Of a stretch of 64,000 nucleotides of DNA, positions 31,300 through 44,270 are shown in pieces. Every line of letters begins with the position of its first letter. The first letter of the stretch is position 1. The notes beneath the pieces are model-generated. The model worked only from the letters and a program-made list of their open reading frames with translations. It was not told the origin of the DNA and made no database searches. The stretch comes from Adiantum capillus-veneris. Taxonomy: Eukaryota; Streptophyta; Polypodiopsida; Polypodiales; Pteridaceae. The stretch lies in assembly GCA_014529385.2 (NCBI GenBank), contig CM043964.1, forward strand, positions 138,116,029 through 138,180,028, given 5' to 3'. The translations under genes and the position numbers were made by a program.

Positions 31300-34057
31300 G
31301 AATTTGACCATAAAATTGTAATATTTTTGGGAAGCTCTCCCCCTAGAAACCCCCCTTATCGCGTTCCTTTTGCACAAGAAGAAGAGATCATTATGCATAT
31401 CAATGAGTTAACGAAATAGGGAATGCTTTTCCCAAGCTCATCCTCTTTTTGCTCTTCGGTACTTTTAGTGCCAAAAAGGATGGTTCATATCGTATGTGTT
31501 ATCATGCACTAAATAAAATTATCGTGTGAAGAATCAATTTTTGGTTCCAAAATTGAGGATTTGCTCAAAAAACTACAAGGCTCTTCCTACATTAGTAGGA
31601 TTGACCTTAAAAGCAATTATCACCAAATCCAAATAGTGCCAGAATACATTCCTAAAACCACATTCAGAACCACTTTTGGTATATATAAATACATAGTGAT
31701 GCCTTTTAGCCTCACTAATGTACTAGCTACATTTAAGCGGATGATAAATAGGCTATTTCCTAAGCATCAAGCTTATAAAGGGGTTAAAAAAGCTCTTGAT
31801 GAGCATAAAGATTGCCTAAGGGAAAAATTTCAAGAATAGCATGATCATAAAATTTACAACAATAGCAAGAAAAATGAAATTTTCTTCCAATAGGAGATAT
31901 AGTATTTGGGTCATATCATCTCCCAAGATGGTATATGGATGGATCCACAAAAATTGAAGGTCGTAGAGGATGGTCTATTTCAAAGAATCTTCATGAGCTT
32001 CAAAGTTTTCATGGTATGTGCTCCTTTTATAAGAGATTTATTTGAGAAATTTTTGGCCTTAGAAGGACCATTACATGACTTAACCAAGGAAACAAAGAAA
32101 AAGGCTAAGTACCAATGAACACCGAGAGAACAAAAGGCTTTTAATACTCTCAATAGAAAGCTTATCTCTCAACCCATTTTGATACGATGTGACCTCTCCA
32201 AGCCTTTGAGATCCATTGTGATGCATGCACAAATTGTTTAGGAGGCTTGTGCTACTCCAAGGGGGCCATGCGATAGCATATAAAAGTCATTGCCTTCATC
32301 AAGATGAACGTATTCTTGGCATATATGAAAAAAAACATCTTGTGGTAATGAATGCTCTTAGATCGTGGAAGCATTATCTTTTGGTTTCCCATTTATTATT
32401 TGCATAGAACATCAAAGTATCAAGTACTTCATGACTCAAGCAAAGCTATCTAACAAACAAATGAGGTGGACAAATTTTCTTTCACAATTTCACTTTCATA
32501 TTGCTTACATTCTTGGATAGCACAATCAAGTAGTAAATGCGCTTTCTCATAGACTAAAAGTTGATGTTGTATCTATTGCATATCACGATGATGATCTTAC
32601 AATAATGATAGGTCAATATGCTATAGATTTCTATTATGTTGATTTTATGTTGTTGTTGACCAATGGAAGAGCACAAGATCCATTCACACTGAGAGATGTA
32701 TTTGTTCTCTGTGGAAAATCGACAATGTGTTACACAAGCTCTATGTGAGAAAGTAATGCAATAATCACATTCCTTATTTAGGAATACATCATGGAATAAT
32801 AGCTACACTCATGCTATGGAGACATATTTCTATTGGACATCAATGAAAAAGGATATTCATGAGTATGTTACACCATGTATGATGTACTTAAAAGTTAAAT
32901 ATGATAGAAGCAACTAGGTCTACTGTTACCATTGCTCATACATGAGCCTCCATGGGAGAGTAATCTCTTCATGAAACAATGGTATTTGGACAAAACTAGA
33001 CAAATTTACCAAGCAATAACATTTCATACCTATCAAGAGGACCATCAAACCTCATCATATAAGTAATTTCTTTGTCTCTCATATCTTCAAGTATCATGGG
33101 TTGCCAAAGTCAATTGTCATTGATAGAGACCCACATATGATAAGTCTCTCTTAGAAAGAATTGTTTGAAAATCCAAGTACAAGCTAAACTTTTCATCTGC
33201 TTATCACGCCCATAATTGGATGGGCAGAGTGAAATTGTTAACTCCATTATTTTGGATCTACTTAAGAACTATGTCCAAAGAAATAAGTGGGAGAAGTCTC
33301 TAGAGAGTATTTACCACTTGTAGAATATGCATCCAACAACACCATGCATACTTCTACCGGAACATCTCCATTCCATATTCCGGTTCCTCCCATCTTGATA
33401 ACTCATAAGAAGACCTTTGCAACTGGCGAGTATGTACATGATTTGCAAAGTGCATTTCAAAAGGCTAAGGATGTCATAATATACTCTCAGCATAAATAAA
33501 ATATAGTTGTATAAAAGCATCATCATGTTCTCATATTCATATTCAAGGATGATGAATGGATTTTGCTCGAGTTGTGAAAGGCTCGACTACAGTATACTAT
33601 CGGTAAGAACTGGCAAGGTGAGAAAATTGGACATCAAAATTTTTATACAAAGTTAGCTCTTTGTTATTATGGACCATTTTAGATTGAGGTCAAACTTAAT
33701 CATATGACTTGTAAGCTTAAATTTCCATCCCATTGGAACATACATAATGCCTTCCTTATTAGCTTATTAAACTCATATATTAAGGGAATCCCTTCTACAA
33801 TGCCCATACAAGAAGACGTATTAAATTGACAAAGTAGATGAAAGAATCCAACCAGAAGTCTTCGAGAAGTCATCTTGCGACATGAAGATAATCTCCTTTG
33901 TAGCGATAAAGTTTTGCATAAGTACTTTGTTAAGTTTAAGAACTATTTTTTTGATGATGCAAAGTGGATGATAAAGCCCCAAATTAAGGATTCTCACTCT
34001 TTAGTTGAGGATTGCAACCATATGCATAGGCTAAGTACAGAAGAAGACATCGATGTA
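31300..34057 (+). pseudogene. Gypsy E RT, RNase H, integrase and chromodomain-like tail
   Basis: RT: GSSYISRIDLKSNYHQIQIV (31582-31641), TTFRTTFGIYKYIVMPFSLT (about 31660-31715), then YLGHIISQDGIWMDPQKL (about 31900-31955). The FDD catalytic segment between these is lost in a deletion near 31770. RNase H: HAIAYKSHCLHQDERILGIY (about 32265-32325). Integrase fragments between about 32830 and 33500 include VEYASNNTMHTSTGTSPFHI (about 33310-33375). The last open stretch (33875-34057) includes LHKYFVKFKNYFFDDAKWM (about 33915-33971), which fits the core of a chromodomain ([YF]xVKxKxYxxxxAxW). That would place E, and probably D, among chromoviruses. Multiple stops interrupt every domain. Confidence 0.82.
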
Positions 34058-37000
34058 TAAATACCTTTAATGAAGTCAAGCCTTTGTCGTTTTAATTATT
34101 TCTTGTTTTCATTTTGTATAATAATAAGTGTATGCGTACAATGTTTTACACACTTGCGGACAAGTCTTTACTTCTCATGCACCAAATAGTGTTGCATACT
34201 ATTTTGGGCTGGTGTTTAGTCCATTATGTGGATCAAATGCAATATCTCACCTTCTCCCTTTATACGTTCATAGTTGAGGGTGATGATGATGTAGGGGTAT
34301 GGTATTTCATCAAATTTAAGTTTTGATAATTCTAAACTAAAAAAAAAAAAAAACAATTTGATTGCTTAAAGATATTTTAGAGTGATCAAACTGAAAATTT
34401 TATGCTAAGCAGGTAATTTCTTCCTCTTTAGCTTAGAGAGGAAAATTTATGTATCTAACTTAAAATGGATTATGAAGTAAGCAGGAATGATAAATCCAAG
34501 GATAAAATGACAAAGATTTCCTAAAACCTTGCAAGCCATTAAGATTTGGTTAAAGGGTTTCAATGGATTTCTTCGAGAACAAAACAACCTGAAAAATGAC
34601 CTTGAGACGGCAATTTTAATGTCCAAGAAGCGTCAAGTACAATGGAGGAATGGGCAAGAGAATGTTAGAAGCTCAAGAAATGTGCATTGTGATGTGGAAA
34701 ATTATTTAAGGAACTTGTCATAATATTACAGGATCAAATCAGGTTCAAAACGACCTCCGACCCCCTTGATTCTATTATCTTGGGAGCAATACCAAAATGG
34801 CACATGCATGGCCACTAAAAGGGAGATGTGGGCTAGCTTGAATATGGTTTGAGGACCCCTAATGGCCCATGCATAGAGGCCCCTTAAGGAGGAGTGGTGG
34901 ATACTCCTCGAGAGGAAAGTAGTGGGTAAAGAAGTAATGGAAAGGCTCAAAAGTGGCCAAACTACCGAAAGAGGCCTAGTAAATCTATTTTTCAAATATC
35001 TCACAATAGAGATTCGATCTTAAAAAATGAACTAAATAGTTGGACCAAAAACAATAAGATCTACAACTTTTGTGATGAATACTTTTTCAATAGAGGAGCA
35101 AAAGAGGGTGAAAAACAAAACTTACTACTGCACGGGAGATTGATTACAACCTATAGAGTAAGGCTTCTCCATCTCCTAAAGGCTCACTCTTCTTCTTCTT
35201 TGTTCCTCTCTTTCTATCTCCCACAAAGATCTCCATAGCTACTACGTGTTTCAAGAGATGCTCATGCAAATAGAGCTCCTAATTCCCCATATATTGAAGT
35301 TCTAAGTCTTCACAGAATGCAAATTACCCAACATCTTGATATGTTTATTTTTGCATACAGTTGTAATTACCAATTCATGATGGAAAGTTCTTTTTTTTGG
35401 GGGGGGGGGGGGTAGGCCTCATGAAATCTGTCCCTCTATGCTATTCTGACCTTAATTTTGTTTATCCTTGAATATCTCTTTTTGATAAATTAAATAATTA
35501 GGCAAAAATTATTAGATTAATCAGTTGCAAGTTTCAGTTTTGTTATAGCAGGCTTCCATGCCATAGAATTCTGGCCACTAGACCCTTCAACATTATAGTT
35601 TGAAAGCATGACATGAAACCATACATAGATAATAGAGGAGGCAGTTAATCAAATAGATGAAAGCCTATCTCAAGTTTCAAGGACTCCACTTAATAAAGAC
35701 ATATTTCTCTACTTGAAATGGCAAGTGAAACAGAAGAAGAAGAGCTCAAGGGAATAGATATTACGACCAATTCTTGTTACTGAAGCCAATCAACACATTA
35801 GATTAACTTCATGGAATTGCTGCAAGTTGGGAATTTCATTGAATATTTCAAAGTATTCAACCTGATCTTTATGAAGGAGATGCCTTGGACAACATGGTAG
35901 GATTGCACCAACATGTGTATCACGTGCATTCAAGAAGAGCAGCAATTGCATCAGCAAGTATATCACGTGCATCAGGAAGAGCAGCAAGTGCATTTGCAAG
36001 GGCATCAACAAAATCACTCAAAGAATCCATGTTAGCAGACTGCCATGTCACCATCTCATTGCCATGTGTAAAGAGACATGTGATGCCCTAGATTAAGCCC
36101 CTACTTATCCAATTTGGACAAAATTGATGTCCACTATGCTGCTCCCAATTTGGGTGTCTCTAATATGGCTAATCCACCATGTGTACACATTGCGATTATA
36201 CTCAAGATGCTTGACATTCTATCTACAAAAGGAGCTTCCCTACAATATCCTATAAGAGGTAGTTATGATACATTCTCTAGTAGGGAAAAGTACCCACCCC
36301 CAATTTAGAGACAAAAAATTGGATTTTTTTTGAAACATTGCTTATATGCCACTCTGTGATTTTCTAAAAAGCTCTGTGATTTTCTAAAAAGTGTACTATT
36401 ATTGGGTATTGATTGTCTCTAGTGCCTCATGAAGGCTCAAAAACTAAATTTCCTAAAATAGAGCATTTGGATGAAGTCTAAAAAATATCAATCTTGGTAT
36501 TATTTAATTCTCGTTTCATAATGAATCCAACACAAATTTTCACATTTAAAAAATGATCATATTGCAAAATTTCCCCTTAATTAGGATTTTTAAACTAAGT
36601 GTCTTTAAACTGGCTCCTCTACCCTATGCATAATGTGGGTGCATTCAACCTTAGCTCATTGCAGCATATTAACCAGGTCCCTGATAGAAGAAGGACAATA
36701 AGGCTTGTATTAACAATCCAACATATGGATCAATGCAACATATAATTTGCCACTCTTTTTGCCTCATTTGAGGCTTTTTACTATGGTGATTCCAACTTAC
36801 AACTTGTTAGACCTATACTTCCCTTTAGGTGTGTTTGTCTTATTAAGCTTACCCACACAAATGGGCATGATAGATGCAACATCCACAGTGCTCGATCATT
36901 TGTGATTGTAACAAAGCCTATTGCAACATCCAGGATGGAAAATAGTCAACAAACTTAAGTCACGACCAAAAGTGAAAGCTCATGGACGAGGAGATGAAAC

Positions 37001-38400
37001 AAAAATTTGATACACTACAAGCAAGGCAAGGACTCATGAGACCCCCCAACTCAAGATTATTTACAAAAGAGGGAAATGAGCAAAGCTTTAAAAAAAAGAT
37101 CAGAGCCAAATATTGATGTTCAAGATTCTTTTACAAAGTCACTTTAAGAAAGACATATGGTAGGCCAAGCAAGGTGAAGACACATGAGAGACAAGGAGAT
37201 AAGCATACATAGTTAGAGTGAGGATACAATGGCGTGTATATCTCGTGGAAAGAATGGGGCATAAGGACAAAGAAGGTAGAAGAAAAAGTAACAATGGGAG
37301 AAAGAGAAAGTATATGGATAAAGAGATAAGGGAGGGAACATAAAGGTAGTGGATAAATATAGAGGATCATGTAGTTATTAGTAAATAAAATTTTCTTGAC
37401 CTTTTTTTTCAACGTCATACTCATGAAACAGCTTGGACTTATGCCAAAATTTAAGGTGTGTATTGGGGTTTATAACTAAGATGCAGCATTTTCTACCTTG
37501 GAAATCAAGGTCCAATGAAATTATGGCCTGGGTTTTTATTTTCAACCAAGAATTTTACACTACAAGTTGGGATATGAGAGGAGTGGAACTTGTTAGTTAC
37601 TTCTAAGGAACATATTCACAAAATTAACTAGTAACAAATTAACAATAACGAGATGTTACTTGTGTGCATTAAATACACCTTTTTAACACCAATATTTATA
37701 TGGACCATTCCCTCTCTTGCACAATCCCCCTTCTGTCACAGTCGAGGGTCACGGGGCACTGGATCACAATCGTACAATCAAGACAAGTTCCTGGTCAAAA
37801 TTTTTATGTGTAGCCGATAGGCCTACGCCACCTCAACAACCATAATTTTACTCTTATCTTCCAAAGACTCGCGCCCAATCAGCATACGTTAAGAATCGCT
37901 GTAGCCACTCAATCGCAACCAGGTCAGCACTTGGAATTCCTGCAGGCACTGTATCGTCGCCATCTCGGCACCTAGAATTTGCGCAGCTAGCACAAATGAT
38001 GATGTGCCACCTCAGCTAGCAGAATTGTGTCAGCTTGCTTGTACATGCACCAGTTCTTGGCCCCACTTCCCTCGACTATGACGGTCGGGAAAGGAGGGCT
38101 AGTGTCCTTTCCTTATAATCATACTTCCCATGGCTCCTGGCCTCCACTGGTCACCTTATGGGGTCGCCCTCATTACAAGGAAAGGATAGCTAGAAAGGAC
38201 AGTGGCCGTCCTTTCCCTACACCTTGAATTCGGTATCATACGATAAGCCTTATTGGATCTAGGATAGTATAGGCCTAGAGAATGAGACTTATGGAAAACG
38301 CAAGGGTTGATTCAAGGTTTCTCAAATACTCATGTCGGAGAAGATTCTCATTTGAGGACAATGTTGGTGTCTTAATGTGTAGTTGATTTAAAATAAACTA
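34058..38400. other. Gene-poor intergenic region
   Basis: No gene was recognised in 4.3 kb. Short open frames are not supported by motifs. Visible items are an A14 run near 34341-34354, a G14 run at 35399-35412, and two near copies of a roughly 50-bp block containing CACGTGCAT (about 35919-35990). A direct repeat of CTCTGTGATTTTCTAAAAA lies near 36350-36390. The 3' LTR of Gypsy E may lie here but has no copy to compare with. Confidence 0.4.
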
Positions 38401-38410
38401 ACCAGTCAAG

Positions 38411-38549
38411 GGGCGTTGGTCTAGTGGTAAAGGTAAGGGGCTTTAAGCGCACCCATTATGGTTCAACCCCTGAGAAATGTGGGTGTGGGCGAGTGGGTGC
38501 AATCCTGTAAAACTAGTTCAAGAGAAACTTCTAACGGTTTTTTTTTTTA
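38411..38549 (+). mobile_element. tRNA-derived SINE
   Basis: A GGGCGTTGGTCTAGTGGTAA head holds a pol III box A (TGGTCTAGTGGT, 38417-38428) and a box B (GGTTCAACCCC, 38460-38470) 31 bases later. A tRNA-unrelated body follows and ends in a T run (38538-38548). Plant SINEs have this order and size and often end in T. TAACCA occurs just outside both ends (38398-38403 and about 38553-38558) and may be a remnant target duplication. The flanks of the head do not pair into an acceptor stem, so it is not a functional tRNA gene. Confidence 0.75.
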
Positions 38550-39099
38550 AAGTAACCAAGATAAAGGTTTCGAATTCTCCTCTTGCATATTTGTGATAAT
38601 GGCTCAATGCAATAACAATCATCTTGAGAAATTTGGATACCAATTTCTAGCACCTTAAGACTTTAAGGATGAACATAAACTATGTGAAAGCTTGATTTAC
38701 TATTTTTTAGATTGCGGGAAAAAAAAACAAGAGTTGAGTATTGGCAGTATGTTGATAAGCGAGGAGGTTATTGACAGCAGTGGTTGCCTCGCAAAAGAGA
38801 ACTATGTGCTGTTGCGATTCACTTATTCATGATAGCCTTAGAATACCTGCAACTCTCATTTTTCTCCAAATAGAGCTTGTTTTGATGCCTAAGAACTAAT
38901 GAGTAACCCTCTAGGAGGTCGTGAGGGGTGTATATTATGCTAATCTAGATACCTTGCCAAGCTTATTGTTGCTTTTGTGCATCCCCAAGTTTTACATTGG
39001 AATACTTTTACAAATTTGGTGGTGGTGTAACGATGATAATAAGAGTAGGTAGACGCAATTTGTGCTTACCATCAAATTATGGCAAGTTGATGAGATTGA

Positions 39100-39515
39100 G
39101 CCAAGGGCGCGTGACACTACCCTTAGCTAAAGCACGTTTTGAGAGCCACTATAATTAAAATTTTCAGGAGGATAAAGAAGGGCTAATTGTGCTATCCATG
39201 AACTCTCCGAAGATGGGGTGAAAGAGCCAGATTGGACCAATAAGATTCGCGCACGATACGGATTGACGAGTCGGGGCCGGAGGGGACCAGCCGAGTCCAT
39301 GTGACTTCCTGGCCGAAAAATCCACGCATTATCCAAGCCCTGGCCCTCTCATTTCGATTTCTTGGCTGTGATTGGCCGCGGGGATTGTTCGCAAATTGAA
39401 GGGCACCACGTTGCGGGCGTTGTGATATATAGAAGGCCTCTGCGCACCCGAAGGTAGCAGAGTGATCAAAGTGAACACATAATCAAGAAAGGTAAGCAGG
39501 AAGGAAGCCGCAGTC
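39100..39515 (+). promoter_or_regulatory. LHCB promoter and 5' untranslated region
   Basis: A TATA box, TATATAGA, lies at 39426-39433, so transcription should start near 39455-39465, leaving a leader of about 55 bases. Upstream are a CCAAT element in reverse (ATTGG, 39371-39375) and a GATAA/I-box in reverse (TTATC, 39329-39333), separated by about 40 bases. CCAAT and GATA/I-box motifs are typical of light-regulated LHC promoters, so light control is the likely mode; this is inferred from motifs only. Base composition becomes clearly GC-richer from about 39230. Confidence 0.7.
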
Positions 39516-40480
<965 letters not shown>

Positions 40481-41564
40481 GCAGGACCTTGTTTAGTTGT
40501 CTGTCCATGCATGCAGCAGCTTGCTCTGCTTTGTAAAACACATTTTGAACCTCGCTCTCGAGTGTAATGCTGTCGTTCCGATGTGAAAATTATATGGTTC
40601 ATTCTTGTTTCTATCTACTTGTCAGTTTTTGTACCCTTTGTCAAGCTCGTTAACCGGGAAGTCTACCATTCACTGCGTATAGAAATTTGTTGGAGGTTTG
40701 ACCGATTTTTTGTATAGGGTGCGTAACAGCTAAATGCAATGATTTAGGGCTGGTAGAGCATACATAGCTTGGGAAAGGGGATGGTTCGGGAAAAGGCCTC
40801 TGCCATTGTTGTGCTCTCGAGCGAGGGTAGATTTGGTTGGCAACTTGAATGCCTCAAGCATGGCTCTAGATCTGATTGATTTATTGCAATGACCGCACCG
40901 CAGGGACCTCTCGCTGCAGCGCAGAGAAATCTTCTGTGCCATCCATTGTGGCACTACGTTTACTTGAGTGGAATTCCACTTGGTGGTTGGCTAATGGAGT
41001 TCTGTATAACGGGCAATGGTCTGCTAGTTCGTTGGCTATCGTTCTCTTGTAAGACCACCATGGCTAGAGCCTAGCATGATAATGCATCTCACTCAGTTGT
41101 CGTGAATATTGCAAAGGAAAAGAAAAAAAAAATGTGTAGGGTCTTGAATATCTCGAGCACAATTTTCATCTATGGTCTTCTCAAACACATCAAATTTATC
41201 AGACACATCAATGACGTCTCAACCTCATCCCCTTCATCGTCCAATGTCAGCTCATCATCTTCCTCTCCAGAACTCCTACTCCAAAGGAGCCTACACTCGT
41301 GAAGACCATGAAAAACAAGTGTCATCATCAATGCTACCGTACCTAGAATATCAGCTATCATCAGTTACAACGAATCAACTGCAGTGAATGATGAGGAATG
41401 GATTAAAGATGGGTGCATCCTGAAGCATCCAACAGAAATTAGCTGTAAAAGGATACAATAAAAATCTTTGAACATATCCATGAATGATGTCCAAGCTTTG
41501 AGCATATGGAAACTCAAAAACATTAGTGCCATGTGGTTGATAAAACATTTTTTTAGCGAAGCTA

Positions 41565-41599
<35 letters not shown>

Positions 41600-41747
41600 C
41601 TATGAGTCTGTACATATAAATAGATACATATATCTATTTATACATCTGTACACACACACACACACATATATCCACTAAAACTGTAAATGCAAAACGTATT
41701 CCTGTCGTAGTAAAAGAAAAACCATGAATTTAACTAAGATTCATAGT
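40481..41747. other. LHCB 3' region and microsatellite-bearing spacer
   Basis: The LHCB 3' untranslated region probably ends within the first 150 bases, where the sequence is T-rich (no canonical AATAAA was seen). The rest is noncoding. A compound (CT)n(CA)n tract lies at 41565-41599 and a second (AC)n tract at 41650-41666, flanked by TATATA-like runs. No gene recognised. Confidence 0.55.
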
Positions 41748-41820
41748 TGAAAGGTGACGAGCTATGGAGTATCCCAACGAGGAGGAGCCATGGGGAGCTG
41801 TTGGTGTGTAGAGAAGAAAA

Positions 41821-41855
<35 letters not shown>

Positions 41856-42014
41856 GATCAAAACACAAATCAACGCTATATTTGATTGACTAAAAGAATA
41901 TTACATATATAGGGTAAACTTATCTTGCAAAAACTCTACTAAATTGATCTTGTCTACGTGCCATAAGATCATGTTCTCATGGGTTTAATCAAACCAAGCA
42001 TTGGAAATCCAACA
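41748..42014 (-). repeat. 3' LTR of the TRIM-like element
   Basis: 267 bp, TGTTGGATTTCC to GTCACCTTTCA on the element strand, including a (GA)n tract (41823-41852). Its first 110 bases on the + strand match 43143-43268 (GAGGAGGAGCCATGGGGA in both). Confidence 0.85.
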
Positions 42015-43142
42015 ATCGGCCCCTCAAGCCCAAATCACGGACAATGGTCTGGGTATAGACCACGGCAGAATTCAATATCCTGAAACTATAAGGAGGCCCC
42101 CCCCCCCCCCCGATAACAACATAGGTGCGGCGTGCACTTCTCTCGGACAACAATCAGAGTGAGACAACAAGAACTCGACCAAACATTAATGGAGGTCTTA
42201 CCACTTTCCTTCCTGGCAGTGTCTATAGCTCGTACAAATTTTTTGACATGGTAATAACTGACAATTTATAAGCTAAAACAAAGTTTTGAAAAAATATAAA
42301 TGATAGTGTTGACCATAAAAGCGTAAGTCTGTGACATTGGATTGGTAAAAAGCAATTTGCGAAGTCTTGTAACACATTCTTGAAACCTTTTGTGTACTTG
42401 TGGTGGTCGGAAATCCATCGCAATTTTGAAAGCTTTTGGAGGCTTGGAAGCCAAAAAATCTCCAATTGGTGATGTAAATTGGCCGTATCTATCAAACTTG
42501 TCAAATTTTGATGCCATATTTGAATCTTTAACTTTAAATTTTTCATGGCGATCTGGACCTTTCACTTGTTGTTGAATCCATTTCAACAAATTCACAAAAC
42601 TTGAAGTACTTTGATGTAGAATCCGACAAACTTGTGGGTTGGCTAAGGATTCAAGCTAAAAACTTCATCCTTTGAATAGTTTTTTGTCTTCTAGCATTTT
42701 GATATTTACCTCAATGGCCATCAAAGAATGCCTACTAGCTATTGTAGACAACATTTTGAGACACTCAAGAGTCATCAAACTCTTCTAACCTCCTTGTAGG
42801 GTGTTTTGAGATGATGTCCGACACAATTGCCTACACAAGTCCTTGCCGCCCCTAACGAGGGCGCTTTGAAATTCCGTATGTAGATGCCTTGTCTTCACTA
42901 CCCACTTGGGAGCATCATTTTTAGAGGTGATGTATTTCTCTGTTGCAATGGTCGATAGCATCTAGAGATCTACTAGCTTTGCTACAATCGCCCATGGCGT
43001 TTGAGAATGTCTATGAGATGCACCTCTAGCACTACCTGCAACTGCATCTTAGGAACACCATGCCACCAAGCCTCTTCACCTTGCTAAGTATGTTTTGAGA
43101 GGCTAACCCTTGAAGCTTTGCCCACCTGGCCCTGATACCACA

Positions 43143-43268
43143 TGAAAGGTGACAAGCTATGGAGGATCCCAACGAGGAGGAGCCATGGGGATCTGTTGGC
43201 CTGCAAAGAAGGAATAAAAGCAACAACAGAGGGGGGGGGGGGAGAGAGAGAGAGAGAGAGAGAGAGAG
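43143..43268 (-). repeat. 5' LTR of the TRIM-like element, truncated
   Basis: It starts TGAAAGGTGACAAGC next to the PBS and matches the 3' LTR up to the G-run/(GA)n tract (43230-43268). The remaining roughly 150 bp of the LTR (ATCAAAACACAAATC onward) is absent here. Confidence 0.82.
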
Positions 43269-43300
43269 TTGGCAGACTGTCATGATCGGTCATGATCGAA

Positions 43301-43562
43301 AGATGTAGCTTAGCGAGAACTCAAATCTATGTCAATCTGAGGATGTAGCTGACCCGATTAGTGCATGGAAACATCGAGTGCAATGCCCCAATGGCAATGC
43401 ATTGAGGAGAAATGTGTCACTCTCAAGATGTAGCTTAGCGAGAACTCAAACCTATGTCAATCTGAGGATGTAGCTGACCCGACTAGTGCAAGGAAACATT
43501 GAGTGCAATGCCCCAATGGCAATGCATTGAGGAGAAATGTGTCACTCTCAAGCCAAGAAGCA
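43301..43562. repeat. 135-bp tandem duplication
   Basis: AGATGTAGCTTAGCGAGAAC at 43301 recurs at 43436. The copies are nearly identical through GAGGAGAAATGTGTCACTCT, to about 43562. Each copy also has an internal near-repeat of GATGTAGCT. Confidence 0.9.
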
Positions 43563-43884
43563 ACTAAAAGGGAAAATGCCCAAGTCTCCCGTGCGGTCTA
43601 ACTAGCACTCAAATGGTCGTCGTAGAGGTGTCAAATGAACTCCAAATGTCATGAAACTTGAGATTGAGGGTCTCTAGGCCATAGGCAATAGGTTTCCAAC
43701 AACAAAACCTACAAAAGTCACTGCTAGGTAAGTGAGTAACCGTAATTGTTGCCACCTCTTATCTTCAGCAAAAATGACAAGTGAGGGGTTGTTTGACTCC
43801 TCCTAAGGCCTACTTACCTCTCTCCATGCTTAGTTTCATTAAAATCACCATTAACAACGTAAACCAAACAATTAAACACACTAG

Positions 43885-44231
43885 GCGACCTAAAGCTAAA
43901 ATCGCTCATTGCGTTGCACGCGCACATGCGTGCACACACACACACACACACACACACACTCAAAGATAGCACATTGAGCATGTACACAATGCCAAGAGTA
44001 TGAGGAAGCAACACATGAAGTTTCATTAGCAATGTTTATCCATACAAAGAGTACACCTACACTCGTGCGCTCACTACTCTTTGTATGGATAAACATTGCT
44101 AATGAAACTTCATGTGTTGCTTCCTCATACTCTTGGCATTGTGTACATGCTCAATGTGCTATGTTTGAGTGTGAGTGTGAGTGTGTGTGTGCACGCGTGC
44201 AACACAATGAGCGATTTTAGCTTTAGATCGT
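43885..44231. repeat. Near-perfect inverted repeat, arms about 160 bp, loop 21 nt
   Basis: The left arm runs from GCGACCTAAAGCTAAAATCG (43885) to CATACAAAGAGTA (ends 44053). The right arm runs from TACTCTTTGTATG (starts 44075) to CGATTTTAGCTTTAGATCG (ends about 44231). The middle 90 bases of each arm match perfectly as far as I can read. The outer third holds a (CA)n/(GT)n tract of different length in the two arms. No short flanking duplication is evident. RNA from either strand would fold into a long hairpin. It lies just downstream of the TATA-like box of the Z LTR on the reverse strand. Confidence 0.92.
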
Positions 44232-44270
44232 CAAAGTAAAAACAGATCCTCTAATAATTACAAATTTTGG

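Larger units (their letters stand above)
24030..34057 (+). mobile_element. Ty3/Gypsy retrotransposon E, interrupted by Copia F
   Basis: A second copy of the element D family. Gag lies left of Copia F (24030-24628); the rest of gag, protease, RT, RNase H, integrase and a chromodomain-like end lie right of it (30184-34057). The interruption falls inside the gag domain. The 5-bp duplication TCTAC (24624-24628 and 30179-30183) proves that F jumped into E. Neither LTR of E is recognisable here. Frame breaks are numerous, so E is older than F. Confidence 0.88.
41748..43268 (-). mobile_element. Small LTR element (TRIM-like or deletion derivative)
   Basis: The reverse-strand element has a complete 3' LTR (41748-42014) and a polypurine tract just inside it (GGGCTTGAGGGGCCGAT on the element strand, 42015-42031). 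The internal region is only 1.1 kb. A PBS reads TGGTATCAGGGC (gccctgatacca at 43129-43140), one base off the usual iMet site, and is followed by a partial 5' LTR (43143-43268). No gag or pol is recognised. A reverse-strand open frame of 109 codons (42266-42595, MNLLKWIQQQVKGPDRHEKF) matches nothing I know and could be captured sequence. The 5' LTR stops at its GA microsatellite, where sequence attributed to element Z begins. Confidence 0.75.

Noticed and set aside
34726-35004. A 92-codon reverse-strand gene
   Set aside because: No recognised motif, no coding context and no neighbouring element signal.
35399-35412. G14 run (and C15 at 42097-42111) as functional G-quadruplex sites
   Set aside because: Single homopolymers of this length are common slippage products and are often length-uncertain in assemblies.
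38411-38480. A functional tRNA gene
   Set aside because: Box A and box B are present, but the ends do not pair as an acceptor stem and no anticodon arm is clear; a SINE fits better.
43781-44220. Small proteins encoded across the CA/GT tracts
   Set aside because: They come from microsatellite and palindrome sequence read in open frames and have no independent support.
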